Counted from the stretch's first letter, positions 35,030-46,815 are shown. The stretch is DNA of 64,000 bases from Escarpia spicata (GCA_963995525.1 OZ023206.1:46248857-46312856), one strand, 5' to 3'. The notes: generated by a model from the letters alone, not told the origin. Made by a program: numbers and translations.

Positions 35030-35468
35030 ACTACTCCCAGATTAAAATAATCCAATGTGTTGGATTTACCATCTCCACTAATAAAAAGTTACATTGCACA
35101 TTACAAATGTTACATATATCAACATGGACGCGGTAGACGAGGTCTGCCTATTAGCGTCAATGTGATTTGGTGCATTTTGGATAGTTGACATGAACAAAAA
35201 CGTGTGGTGAGGGTGACGAAGACCGTCTTCGTGGGAACGGTATTATATGCCAATATCGTACAGTACGTGCACACATATTCAATTAGAAGTTGTACACAAA
35301 TACAAGGTGAAGCTAAGTACGACTGTAGTTGTTTTGCTGAATGTTGTCTGCAGCATATCATGGGATGTTGTTTGTATTTCTTCAGTTACATGATGATAAC
35401 ACATACTGGAAGTTATATATATTTCCACTAATGCGGTTAGCTGGGATACTTTTTTGCGGTTACTTAAC
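35030..35468. other. No gene recognised
   Basis: AT-rich, without repeats or exons that could be recognised. Confidence 0.5.
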
Positions 35469-35677
35469 TATCGGGAGACCTCGAGTAGGTCTCCCGATAT
35501 ATATTTGACATTATCTAATAAAGTATATTTCTGTTTTTTAAATTAAAAACGTGTTGTATAAAAGGTTGTTAGTTTATGCTACTAAACATTTCTTTAACAA
35601 ATACTAGAATTTACAACGATGTTATTAGCGATAAACAGCGTGATCTATTTTGATCACATAGACTTTCGGGAGACCTA
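35469..35677. mobile_element. Perfect 13-bp hairpin and possible 190-bp mini-element
   Basis: Bases 35469-35481 (tatcgggagacct) and 35487-35499 (aggtctcccgata) pair perfectly around a five-base loop. The word tcgggagacct appears a third time at 35666, inverted relative to the right half of the hairpin. Positions 35485-35677 could therefore also be a small element with 12-13 bp terminal inverted repeats. It is not a histone 3' stem-loop. Confidence 0.5.
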
Positions 35678-36827
35678 CGAAATATGGAAATAAAATTCGA
35701 AAAACCATGTATATTCTGTTTGAAATTTAGTCAGTGTGTTTTCCATCAATACTTTGATGTATGTGTAAAATTTGGATACTAGGGCATATCAAACAAAAAT
35801 ATATATACATTTTTGCATTTTGTGAGCGCCTCCGCTGACTCTTCGCGTGTTGGTTGTTCTTGGAGTATCAATGAAGCGATGTCATTTACCGCCCTTGCCC
35901 TGTCTAACCAATGACTGACGAGCTCGCCATTTTTGGGAAGCATTGTTTGACGGTGAGTTTTGTGTCAATATGTACTGCTTGAAGTGTATTTGTTAACAAA
36001 TACGGCGTTGTATTAGTATCAAAGCACAAAAACAAAGTCAAAGAACATGCGTGAATGTGCATGAACTGCCACCCACTCACTGGATGACAATGCTAAAGTA
36101 AAAGTCCAATCAGTATAATTATATTGATAAAGTCATGGTTTACCGCATATAAATTGTAATAAATCATGTGTATGAGGCCCTACATCAATAACGATATGTG
36201 GCAACTCATCATATTACCTCCTTATCGTTCCCCAAAACATTTGGTAAAGATGGGAGGTTGGTTCCCCAAAGAGGTGGGAGATGGGAAGTTGACCGCTAAA
36301 ACTAGTGCAGGAAAGTAATACAATGTCAATTACTGATGTCGTGCACCTTGTGACTTGTCATCTATACAGTTATGTCTTACATATTATAAAAGCTAATACA
36401 CTAAGTTAGGCTAAAACAACTTACACTGATGGTAGTGTATGAAGTGCACGTGGTTATAAACAAAGGTCTGTAGCTGTCAGTTCAGCATACTACTGGTGGA
36501 GGCACAAATTGTGCGCCCTAGTGTTTTATGCCGTTTGAACTCAAATCCTATCACATTCTTCAGTAAGATCCGTAAGATACCTATGTCCTAAATCTGGAAC
36601 ACCTGGTTTGTCAAATTTGTTCAAAAAGACTTGCAAAAGTTGTTCTGAGTTAAGTACTTACGAAAATAGACTGACGAAATCCAAATATCATAAAAGACGC
36701 CATGGTAAAAATAATGTGTTTGGTATATTCATCTAGCCGTACATGTACATTGTATACTGTGAAGAATTTGGTATTTGGTTACAGCGATGTATGTGTATAA
36801 AGTCGGTACGCATTAGAACGTAAGAGG
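35678..36827. other. No gene recognised
   Basis: Mostly AT-rich with no exon, RNA or element signal that I could support. Confidence 0.45.
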
Positions 36828-37352
36828 TAGAACTCGTGAACATCCACAATTTCCAATAAACAGGTTTATCTCGTGAAATTCCACACAATGGACACATAGA
36901 ACTCGTGAAATTCCACAATTTCCACATAATGGACAGGTCTACCTTGGGAAATTCCACACAGTGGAACTCGTGAAATTCCACCGATTTCCACACAATGGAC
37001 AGGTTTGCCTCGTGAAATTGCACAAAATAGACAGGTTTACATCGTGAAATTCCACAATTTCCACACAATAGACAGGTTTACCTTGTGAAATGCCACAATT
37101 TTCACATAATGGACAGGTTTACCTAGTGAAATTCCACAATTTCCACACAATGGACAGGTTTACATCGTGAAATTCCACACAATGGACACAGAGAACTTTT
37201 GAAATTCCACAATTTCCACATAGCAGACAGACTTATCTCGTGAAATTCCACAATTTCCACACAATGGACAGGTTTACCTCGTGAAATTCCACACAATGGA
37301 CACATATAACCCGTGACATTCCACAATTTCCACACAACGGACAGGTAAAACT
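36828..37352. repeat. Minisatellite, ~41-bp unit with shorter variants
   Basis: About a dozen units of ctcgtgaaattccacaattt followed by ccacacaatggacaggttta. Some units lack the middle part and read ccacacaatggacaca. Full and short units alternate locally. The - strand frames with Cys-x2-Cys-like repeats come from the unit itself and are not zinc fingers. Confidence 0.9.
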
Positions 37353-37417
37353 CGAGTGTGTGTGTGTGTGTGGACTAACCACTCCATCCTCGACACACTT
37401 CCTGGAATGTTAAAACT

Positions 37418-38216
37418 GTTGAGGCAGTCATTATCGGTACAACGGTCTTTCCGACAAACTCTCCAGAAATTGTAATAGTTGGTAGGACTTATAATTGTTT
37501 ATAGTTGATTGGACTTAGAAATGTTTATAGTTGGTGGGACTTAGACATTTTCATAGTTGATAGGACTTAGACATTTGTTATAGTTGGTAGGACTTATACA
37601 TTTTATAAGGACTTATACATTTTTATAGTAGACATTTAATCAACGCACCGAGGTGAGTTGTATACATTTTCACGAGATTAACCCCAACTTTTTTTTCTCT
37701 CTCTCTCTCTAACCATAATTACTTAATTTTTTATCCGCTAGATGGCGCCATCATTTAACGTAGTATTCCAGTTATCCATAAGGGGGCGTTACGCCGGTAG
37801 TGCCGTCGTTTTTTCCGGTAGGGAGCTTTACGCGGAAGTGACGACGTACCGGAAATCACGTGACTGTCATGGCGGCCTCTACGTTTCCACCATTCCCGGA
37901 GAGTGTGTCAACGAATAGAGATAAGACATAACATTTATAATTCCCTGCTATAAAAATGTATAAGTCCTACCAACTATAAACATTTCTAAGTCCATATAAA
38001 AATGTATAAGTCCTACCAACTATAAAAATGTCTAAGTCCTACCAGCTATGAAAATATCTAAGTCCTACCAACTATAATCATTTCTAAGTCCTACCAACTA
38101 TAACAATGTCTAAGTCCCACCAAATATAACAATGTCTAAGTCCTACCAACTATTAAAATGTATAAGTTTGTCGGAAAGACTGTTGTACTGATAATCGCTG
38201 CCTCTACTGAATCGCC
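37418..38216. mobile_element. Foldback element with minisatellite arms
   Basis: The outer arms match in reverse: gttgaggcag..ggtacaacggtctttccgac on the left (37418-37460) against gtcggaaagactgttgtac..gcctctac on the right (38169-38216). Inside each arm stands an array of ~28-bp units. On the left the unit is atagttggtaggacttagac (37478-37635). On the right the reverse complement, taagtcctaccaactat-aa, runs 37953-38165. The ~300-bp centre is GC-richer and has a (CT)n tract. No transposase is encoded. Foldback transposons with repeat-built arms have this layout. Confidence 0.75.
37831..37876. promoter_or_regulatory. Promoter-like motif cluster in the foldback core
   Basis: Within 46 bases stand gcggaagtgacg (ETS core overlapping a half CRE), accggaaat (second ETS core), cacgtgac (E-box of USF/TFE type) and catggcggc (YY1-like). 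Such clusters are typical of TATA-less housekeeping promoters. Whether it drives transcription here is not shown, and no exon downstream was recognised. Confidence 0.35.
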
Positions 38217-38384
38217 TGCCTGAATGGAATTTTTCGAAAAGAGGGCGAGTGTGTTGGATCCGTGATTTTGTTAGCTCTCTTCCTGGTTCTTTATTTCTCC
38301 CTGTCTCGCTCTCTCTCTATATATATATATGCTAATAGAGGGGTAAGTTTCGACCGAGATAACCTGGTACGGATCCCGTACTGT

Positions 38385-38533
38385 TGTGTCGAACCTTGGG
38401 CACGTTCGTTCACTCTACGTTGCTCCTTTTCATTCAGCTGTATGAATATAGTACCCGGCTTGAACAGTTCTGCCAGTTAGTAAAGTGTAAAAACGCTTTG
38501 AGCAGTCCTGAGAACTGGATACTATATCAGAAC
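38385..38533 (+). mobile_element. SINE copy without intact tRNA head
   Basis: From gtcgaaccttgggcacgttc to gtaaagtgtaaaaacgcttt and ctggatacta it is collinear with the SINE at 14339-14647, with an internal deletion in the body. The promoter boxes upstream are not recognisable. Confidence 0.65.
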
Positions 38534-38559
38534 TTATCTTTACTTTTTTATGTACTCGC

Positions 38560-38830
<271 letters not shown>

Positions 38831-40454
38831 ACGCTCGTACGCATATTCGCCATAATTAGTTCTAAAGATGGCCGAGATCAATAGTGGTTTTTCAGTGCTA
38901 TGACAGGCTAATGGTGAAAACGTATACATTGTAGGTTTGTAGCGTTTTCAATAATTTCGTTTTGCTTTGTTATACAAGTGTTAAAATAATAGTGGTTGGG
39001 TTTAATTAAATGTATTCATAACGAAATACGCTAAATATTTAAATATTACGTCGGAATTCGGTTTTATGTAAATGGTTTAATTAAATGTACAAAATAAATA
39101 ACCTAAATATCAAATATTGAGACTTGAGTGAAGCCTTTGCCAGAGATGCTAGTCGGCGTTTGGGTTTTGGATAACCGGTCACATTTAATGTATATATTTT
39201 CTGTTGTAATTATCCATAGTTCACGACTATTTGCATAAAATACTGCATACATATTCCTCGTAATATATCCCGTTCGTTTTATGATTGGTGGAGAATGTAG
39301 TGCGGAGCAACACTGTAAATAGTTTGCATACCCAAGATAAGTACACACAACAGTATTTCACCCTAACAATACACACGCACCCTATAAATACCCGTGCAAC
39401 ACAATATCCAACAGTCCGTATTACCGCCGCCGTCGCCGTGAAGCACAGCCCCTCGTCGAAGAAACGCTCCCATCGGCCTTCGGCCTCCGTTGCGGACTAC
39501 GCCAATATTGTGCCTGCCCAAGTAAGTGCTGCGCACAATAGTACTAAAAACACATAATTATCGCTTACCGAAAAACACCTGAGTGTGTCACTGGATCTCA
39601 CGCTAACATCACCCGATTATTGCCCACATTTGTTTCAGGACAGTGTTCAGCCTAGCTCGAATTTGCAGGGCGTTTCGCCCTGCTCTTTTTCAGTGACGCC
39701 CTAGCTGGTACCCAAGAAAGGCCCTGCCTTTTTTATACGACGCCCTGCTATATTTTTTACGTAACCCTGCTTGTGTCTACAGACGGTTACATGATTGTGT
39801 ATATTAATTTCGTGTACTTCTCCACACGGTACCCGCTATTACCAGGTGTATCTGTGTTATACATATGTCCATGCAGCCCTTTTTCTGTTTGTACTGAATT
39901 TAAATCAACTATTGCGTAGGTCGGTAATGGGTATTCCAATTTATTAATACAGGCATTGCCACTGTGCACATATAGTATATACAACAGTCACATCTTGTGC
40001 ACAGCCAGGTACATCCAGATTACCGAATTATGTACCACACATGTTACGTACGACAATTTTGAGTACATATATAATAATAACAATTATTCAAGTCATTTAC
40101 CAAAAAACCTTGATTGTTGTTATATTAAATTACAGCATACCGACTGCCATATGTTCACAGTATATGAAAAAACAAGGGAACAAGATAACGATGTGCAGAC
40201 TGTTCAAAATTTAAAGTCCACGACAGACTTTCGGAGCCTGCACGTGTGATTAGATAAATAATGTTTTATTCATACACTCTCTATTTGTTAATCTTAAAGT
40301 AATATAATGATAAGTAACGGCATTTAGTATAACATAGCTCAACAATAGTAATGAATAATTGCGTATTGTGCGCGTTAAAAGAACCTACTCCCCCTCAATA
40401 GGCAACGACCTGCAGGCACATGACGGCGTGCCGTTTCTAGGTCACGTGCGTGGG
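38831..40454. other. No firm gene; one weak exon candidate and a dispersed repeat
   Basis: A + frame ending at a good donor (gtaagtgc, 39522) has a basic, Ser-rich peptide (SSKKRSHRPSASVADYANI). It lacks a confirmed acceptor or partner exon. At 39590-39640 a stretch with cactggatctcacg and atcacccgattatt resembles 58125-58165. A hairpin gcagggcg-ttt-cgccctgc lies at 39665-39683. Confidence 0.35.
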
Positions 40455-42474
40455 TAGTGGACTCACTGACCTCTATTTATAACTGGATGGCGGACTCTAG
40501 GGTGGTTGAGGGGAGGGGAAGTTAGATGTCGCCATCTTGAGTGAGACCACTAATGGCCAGTCGTACTGCTGCATTCATACAACTTGGCTGGTCGTCCCCT
40601 AGGGATAACCAGAGAAAATACCATGTTGTTGTGCAATCGGGTGTTCAAATCGAACATCTAGGAAAATGCACAAGTCCGCATAACAAGCTCAAAATCCCCT
40701 TTGGACTTTTTTAGCAAGGCCGCTGGCACGGGATTATACAAGTGTGTGTAGGAGGCAGTCAGACGCCTTACTTCTACAGAGGAAGACTGGCAGTTCTTGT
40801 TCTTAGCAGTTAGCACTCTCAGCCAGGGACAAGTGGCATTGTCTCCAGACTACATCAACTTTTCTGTCTAATTGGTGGGTTAACTGTTAATGGCTCTTTA
40901 TGGACATCCTGGTGGCTTAACGAAACAAACAGGTTTATGGCCTGAACTGATAGCCTACAATTATTGTTTGCTTAACTGGGTGTTTCTGACTGGGATAAGA
41001 TGCTGCCTGTTGCCATGTTTGGGTATTATAGTCATGGTTATCAGAGAATGAGGATGTACTATGTGTAGGGATGGTAAAGTGGTATTATATCAGAAATAAC
41101 AGAAGTATTTAAAAAATAGTTAAACATTTAAATATTTCAGGAAAGTTTCATTTTATAACCAAATACATTTATTTTCCCCACTACATATTGAGAGTGTACT
41201 CAGATGTACTCGTAATATACTTATAAAATCAGAATACAATGAGTATGCGTACGACTACGAGTATGAGTCCATGACCCACCCGTTTTATGAGTACGAGTAC
41301 TTCAAAAATGTACTCGCGTACATGAGTACATGAGTACCGAGTACTTCCGCACCCAGGTCTGGACTAGGCAGTGATGATGCTGCTTTGTTATATCACTAAT
41401 GTTTTGATTTCTTTCCAGATACAATTAGTGGTTGATGGTTAGGGTGAAGGGACTATAGGTGGTGGTGGTGTGGCTTTGTTATGTCAGCAATGTCTTGATT
41501 TATTTCCAGACACACTTAGGTGGTAATGATGGTTGGAGTTAAGGGACTAGACAGTGATGGTGTTACTTTGTTATGTCACTAATGATAATGTGATTTCCTC
41601 CCAGACACAAATGTTGCACACTTAGCACGCCAACAAGCCATATTCTTTCACATTTTTGCTTTGTTTATTGAGTATTATTAATATAGTCACATACCTTAGA
41701 AACATTCCTATATACTATGTTACACCATTGGACATTTCAAACGTTTATTTCGTTAATAATTATTAATTTTAGCCACGATTACAACTAATATCACACAATG
41801 CCAAATGTTTGTGGGTAATCTGTAAAATTTGTCAATTTCTCATAAAATAGCTCCGTATAAGTAAAAAAATTCCTGTACATGTAGTGTTATGTCATTTTTT
41901 ATTATTGTCTACAAAGTAGACCTATATTTCATATTTTAAGATTATCTGCCCCAAAAGTGTGACTTAATATGACACTATATACAATCTCGACATACACCAT
42001 ATTGCATATTCACAACACATATGGTAGAAGATTACTATTACCTTCTCGTTGGTTTCTACCGTGGATCGCAAAAGTAATTTACATTGATTGCTATTGCATG
42101 AACTAAGAGCAGTAACACAACTATCTCCCTCTGCTGTGCTGTCTATGGGATATAAATAATAAACATGTATTATGCGGATATGCGCTAACACATGTTTTAT
42201 TTTTAGATGTGTGTTGGTGCATTGTCAGACGAGGGCATGGCATGGAGACATACAATCATGTGTCTCTGTCGTTAATCTTTACAGAGATGAATTGCCACTT
42301 CTGAACATGTTGAATATAATTGACTATGAAGAAGTACTAACATATATAAGTGTCCTATCCAGCCCTATCCACTAATGAATGGTCCTAGTCAAGATGGCCG
42401 TTAATGGGGTCGGGGGCTCAATAAAACTGGCTGGCTAGCTGTCCAGTTATAAATAGAGGTCAGTGAGTGGACTA
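40455..42474. mobile_element. 2-kb TIR element with a THAP-like remnant
   Basis: The ends are inverted repeats. tagtggactcactgacctct (from 40455) continues through atttataactgga, and its reverse complement stands at 42442-42474 with two mismatches in about 33 bases. Similarity continues inward near a cgccatcttga block. Just inside the left end (about 40622-40715) broken frames read CCAIGCSNRTSRK and HNKLKIPF, the start of a THAP zinc-finger domain with its Cys pair. THAP domains occur in P-element and Kolobok transposases and in host genes derived from them. The rest of the interior is decayed. No matching target duplication was found, so the superfamily is open. Confidence 0.55.
41354..41615. 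repeat. Three-copy ~95-bp repeat with splice-acceptor-like tracts
   Basis: Each copy has a gggacta start, a gctttgttatgtca middle, then tgatttctttccagaca or a close variant. The last block looks like a 3' splice site in each copy (near 41410, 41501 and 41596). It lies inside the TIR element. Confidence 0.75.
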
Positions 42475-42519
42475 GCCAAGGGTGCTAAAATTGCAGGCGG
42501 CTAGCGTCTTCTTTTGCCA

Positions 42520-43140
42520 AAGCGTTTAACAAGATTTAACAAGATTGCCATCCAAAAAATTAACTCTAGATGGAATATGTCGAGAGTCCAATACTTTTTA
42601 TCTACGTGTATCCCGCCCTTTTAAGGTATGTGTCGATTTTATTTTAAACAAATAGTCACGCTACTAGCACCAACCCAATCAGGAGATAATCTGTTTCATT
42701 CAATTACAGTCCTTTGTGAGAATGAGAACTTTCTTATATCTAATCTACACTGCTCCATTACAAATGTAACTTCGTGTCCTCTGGTCCTTCTATATTTCTT
42801 ATTTAAGAAGAAAATATTTCTATAAATATTTTCATAACCATTCAATATTTTAAACACTTCTATCATATCTCCTCTCAATCTCCTAGTCTTTAGTGTTGTT
42901 AAAACACATTTTAGGCGTATTTAGTAACTCAGATCCCACAGTTTTTGTATCATTTTAGTTGCTCTCCTCTGTACTCTTTGTAGCATATATGTGTCCTTCC
43001 TGCGATATGGCCACCACGCTTGAATACAATATTCTAAATGAGGCCTAACTATTGTTTTGTACAGCGGTATTATGAACTCTTTTTCCTTATACGTAAACAC
43101 ATAATTTGCTAAGAATATAGCTTTGCTATGTTTTGAAAAA
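42520..43140 (-). mobile_element. 5'-truncated CR1 copy (same family as 16737-20395)
   Basis: On the - strand it reads KEKEFIIPLYKTIVRPHLEY and RVQRRATKMIQKL, then the C-terminal segment seen in the other two copies. The 3' untranslated region ends in a (tcttgttaaa)2 tail (forward tttaacaagatttaacaaga, 42528-42547). The 5' end is truncated within the RT C-terminal region near 43120. Confidence 0.8.
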
Positions 43141-43299
43141 CACTTCAAATAAATAACAGGAAAAAGTCGCACTCATTCTTTGAATGGATTTACTATGTAT
43201 GCTAAACAATTCATTATCTCAAACTACGACGTTAAATGTAAAATCCGAAACTGCTACATATGCCAAAATACAAACAACACAAAAGGGATGCTCCTTCTT

Positions 43300-43971
43300 C
43301 AGACGTCATTGACGAAAGCGCATAGACAAAGACTGTCACCCTGTATGGCAACGACAAAGTTTGGTTCACCAGGGACATTAAGCAGAGACTGGCGGCGAAG
43401 AACGCGACGTTCATCAGCTGCAGCAGTGAATAATTCAGGAGAGCTAAGTGCGAGGCGCAGAAGGCGGTCAAGAAGGCCAAATTCATATACAAACAGAAAC
43501 TTGAGGACCAGTTCGCTTCCAACAACATTAGATCTGTCTGGAATGGCCTGCGGCAGATTATCCAGTACAAGGAACACGCAGCGGCCACCAACAGCAGTGA
43601 CCCCTCATTCCCTGATCAGCTCAACGACTTTTACAGCAGATTCGACAAGCTTAACTATTCACCAGAGCAGCGCCCACTTCCAGCAGGTACCCCTCTGTCT
43701 CCGCCCTTCATAATCCAGGAAGCTGAGGTGAGGAAACTGTTCAGGAGACAGAGCACGCGGAAGGCTTCGGGTCTAGACAACATCTCCACATCTACCCCGA
43801 AGAACTGCGCCGACCAACTCTCTGCGATATTTACAGACATCTACAACTCCTCTCTCCAGCAGTGCAGAGTTCCAGTCTGCTTCAAAACTTCCACTATCAC
43901 ACCCATTCCCAAGAAGTCCAACATCATCGGGCTGAACGACTACCGTCCAGTGGCACTGACCTCAGTCCCCA
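43300..43971 (+). mobile_element. LINE fragment joined to CR1: linker and start of RT
   Basis: Frames in the + direction read KVWFTRDIKQRL, a KFIYKQKLEDQFASN block, SVWNGLRQI and DQLNDFYSRFDK. They go on with RKASGLDNIS, then PIPKKSNIIGLNDYRPVALT. This is the region between endonuclease and polymerase palm of a LINE family distinct from the neighbouring CR1. The sequence stops abruptly after LTSV at 43971, where CR1 sequence begins. Confidence 0.75.
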
Positions 43972-44985
43972 GGTATTGAGTGGGGTACCACAGGGATCAG
44001 TATTAGGTCCTATATTATTCTTAATATATATCAACGATTTGGATGATGAAATAACAAGCAAGGTGTTGAAATTTGCGGATGATACAAAAGTGTTTAGAAG
44101 GATTAAAAGTGATGGAGATAGACAGCATTTACAAGATGATCTTCACAGGTTGATCAAATGGTCTGAAAAGTGGCAAATGCTGTTCAATTTTTGGAAATGT
44201 AAATGCCTCCACACAGGACATGGGGACGAAGAAGTAGAATATACAATGGGGGGTACTGTACTAAGTACTACTGTAAAAGAAAAGGACTTAGGGTTAACCA
44301 TTAGTGCTGATATGAAGGTTTCAGAGCAGTGCGGAATTGCAGCTTGAAAGGGAAATCAAATCATTGGATTAATTAGGCGAAACATAACGTATAAGAAAAA
44401 GAGCTAATAATACCGCTGTACAAAACAATAGTTAGGCCTCATTTAGAATATTGTATTCAAGCGTGGAGGCCATATCGCAGGAAGGACATAGATATGCTAG
44501 AAAGAGTACAAAGGAGAGCAACTAAAATGATGCCAAAACTGAGGGATCTTAGTTACGAAATACGCCTAAAAAATGCGGTTTAACAACACTAGAGACCAGG
44601 AGATTGAGAGGAGATCAGATAGAAGTGTTTAAAATATTGAAGGGTTATGAAAATATTGATAGAATTTTTTTTTTCTCAGTTAAGAAAGATAGAAGGACTA
44701 GAGGACATGAACTTGCATTAGCAAAGGAGCAGAGTATATTGGATATAAGAAAGTTTTCATTTTCACAAAGGACTGTAAATGAATGGAACAGATTACCTGC
44801 TGATTGTGTGGGTGCTAGTAGCGTGAATATGTTTAGAAATAAAATCGACACATACCTCAGACGGGCGGGATACACATAGATAAAAGGGTCGGACTCTCGA
44901 TAAGCCAAATGGCTTCCTTGTCCACCTGCCAGCTAGAGTTAATGTTGATTCTCTGGGTGGCAATCTTGTTAAATCTTGTTAAACC
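43972..44985 (+). mobile_element. 5'-truncated CR1 copy with intact FADD motif
   Basis: It starts inside RT motif B ([15 protein letters not shown]) and continues with KFADDTKVFRRIK, the catalytic motif missing in the copy at 16737. Then come CNFW-type thumb sequence, IVRPHLEYC and the C-terminus to 44876. The 3' untranslated region ends in tcttgttaaatcttgttaaa near 44980. Over the shared start about 98 of 100 bases match the copy at 18896. There are a nonsense codon at 44345 and a frame change soon after. Confidence 0.85.
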
Positions 44986-46505
44986 TCAAAGCGTCGCTCC
45001 TCAGTCATTCGATGGTTTCCGCTCATCTTTTCTATTCACGAAACACACAACTCTCATGCTATTTGACAAATCTTTGTTCTATATTGTATTTGCAACCATA
45101 CAATTGTATTTTGTAATAATATTATTCATTTTCTCCATGACATTTAAATAAATAAATTGTACTTAATTTTTTTAATCAGATATTCGTTAGGTATGGCATA
45201 TAACCTCTGAAAACAAGGGTGATAGCAGTTGAACTCATGAATCAGCATAGCAGGATCACATATTATCAGCCACGTATACACAATGTTCACATAAACTGTT
45301 GTATCTTAAGTACACTCAAAGTATATCTTACCTAGACAGACTCTAGAGTCCGCGGTAAATCTACCACAAGTGCAAGATTATGTCAATAAACACGTAAAAT
45401 ATCGTAGATATGTTGTAAATAACTTACCTCTACAATGATGCTAAATTATTTGGTGCTGGAAAAGTTCAAACTTAATCGAAGTAAGAAAATCAAGCAATTT
45501 TTAAGTGTACCAGTCCGGTCGCACCTTGTTCCACGTTCATTTCCTTGGAATAGCGGTTTCACTTTTTAGTTCATCTGGTACATACTCCAAGCAACCAAGT
45601 GATTTTCTCGAATACTGCGATCCGTCTTAGACGAGGAAAACACATTATCTCGAATCAAGTGGACCGATTCAGTTATTCCGAGTTATGGCCGACTTACATA
45701 ATCCAACTTACACGAATATGTTTATGAGAAATAAAATACAAACCAACCGTTCCTCCGAATTCTGCCCGAGTTGAGCGAAGATCCGACTAAAGCGAATCCG
45801 ACTTAGGCGAGCTTTACTGTAGTTTCTTTTCTGACATTTTGCAAATAGGGCTTGACACTTTTCATTCTAATAAATTGTTATCTATGGAATCTCTTCTCCA
45901 CTTATCTGACTACGTGTGTGCTAACATTTTGCGTATTTATGTTAAAATTACAGTATCTACGGGATGTTTCAAAACATCACCCGATTTTTTAATTGCTAAA
46001 AAGGTGCGCCCAAAACTGCACCCTACACATCCATTTATATTAGTTAGCCATCATCACACATTTCGCAAACACATTGTGCATAATCGGACCCTGGCCAGTC
46101 ATGGTGTGCCCATGGCGCATACGAGTCACATTTTGTCCTTTCTTCCCCATCCTTACTGTCCGAAAACAGTTGGTTTATTGTTTCTGCATCCAATCGTCAC
46201 GCTTATTTTTGAAGCAACGATACAACGCAGTGGCATGGCGAACGATGTCTTCCTTCCCCGTGTAGTTCCACTCGTGTTGGTTTGAGGCTCCTTCCGTGCT
46301 GTAGCATTTTTGTTACATTTTGTTCTCAATCGAAGTTGACGTTTGTATTGCCTGAGCGTGGTGATGCATGTATGTTCTCTGTTATTCGATTTTCACTCTG
46401 TTGATTGATTTCCTTCCGGTATAAGTGAGACACCGACTACGAAGTTTATTATCATGGATGGGTGATACAAGCATCTTGACAATATACTTATATATTACTA
46501 CTTGA
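44986..46505. other. No gene recognised; possible pogo-like MITE end
   Basis: AT-rich DNA. At 45560-45822 a stretch with repeated cgaat and cgactta words ends in gcgagctttactgta, similar to pogo/Tigger termini. The opposite end was not found. The 148-residue + frame at 45839-46285 has no recognisable domain. Confidence 0.35.
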
Positions 46506-46509
46506 TAAT

Positions 46510-46815
46510 AATATAATCATTTTTCCCCAGTACCATTCGACTTTGGAATTCCCTCCCTCAATATATTGTAAATCAAAACAGCCTGGATGCGTTTAAAAGC
46601 AACATCCAGACTTTGCACTACCCCATGTTTTAGACGTTAACAAGTTCTTCTGCACGTATTTCTGTTTATTCACACAATAATTTGTGTTCTTATATATTGC
46701 ACTCTAAAAACAAAACAAAAATTTCCTGTTCGCCTGCCATGCCACGGCACCGCCTGTATCCTCAGCATGTTGAGGCTAGGCGTGTATTGGAAGAAGTAAA
46801 ATTATTATACATATT
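46510..46815 (+). mobile_element. LINE 3' end fragment
   Basis: The + frame reads FPSTIRLWNSLPQYI and SLDAFKSNIQTLHYP, the terminal segment of a non-LTR RT. A stop and a 3' untranslated stretch ending near aaaattattata follow. Everything upstream of the last ~35 residues is missing. Confidence 0.6.

Noticed and set aside
35469..35499. Histone-type 3' stem-loop
   Set aside because: The stem and loop do not match the conserved histone sequence, and no histone gene is near.
36733..37335. - strand Cys-rich frames resembling small zinc knuckles
   Set aside because: Cys-Pro-Leu-Cys words arise from the minisatellite unit and carry no conserved His or spacing.
45839..46285. 148-residue + frame as a gene
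   Set aside because: No recognisable domain or neighbours; base composition like the flanks.
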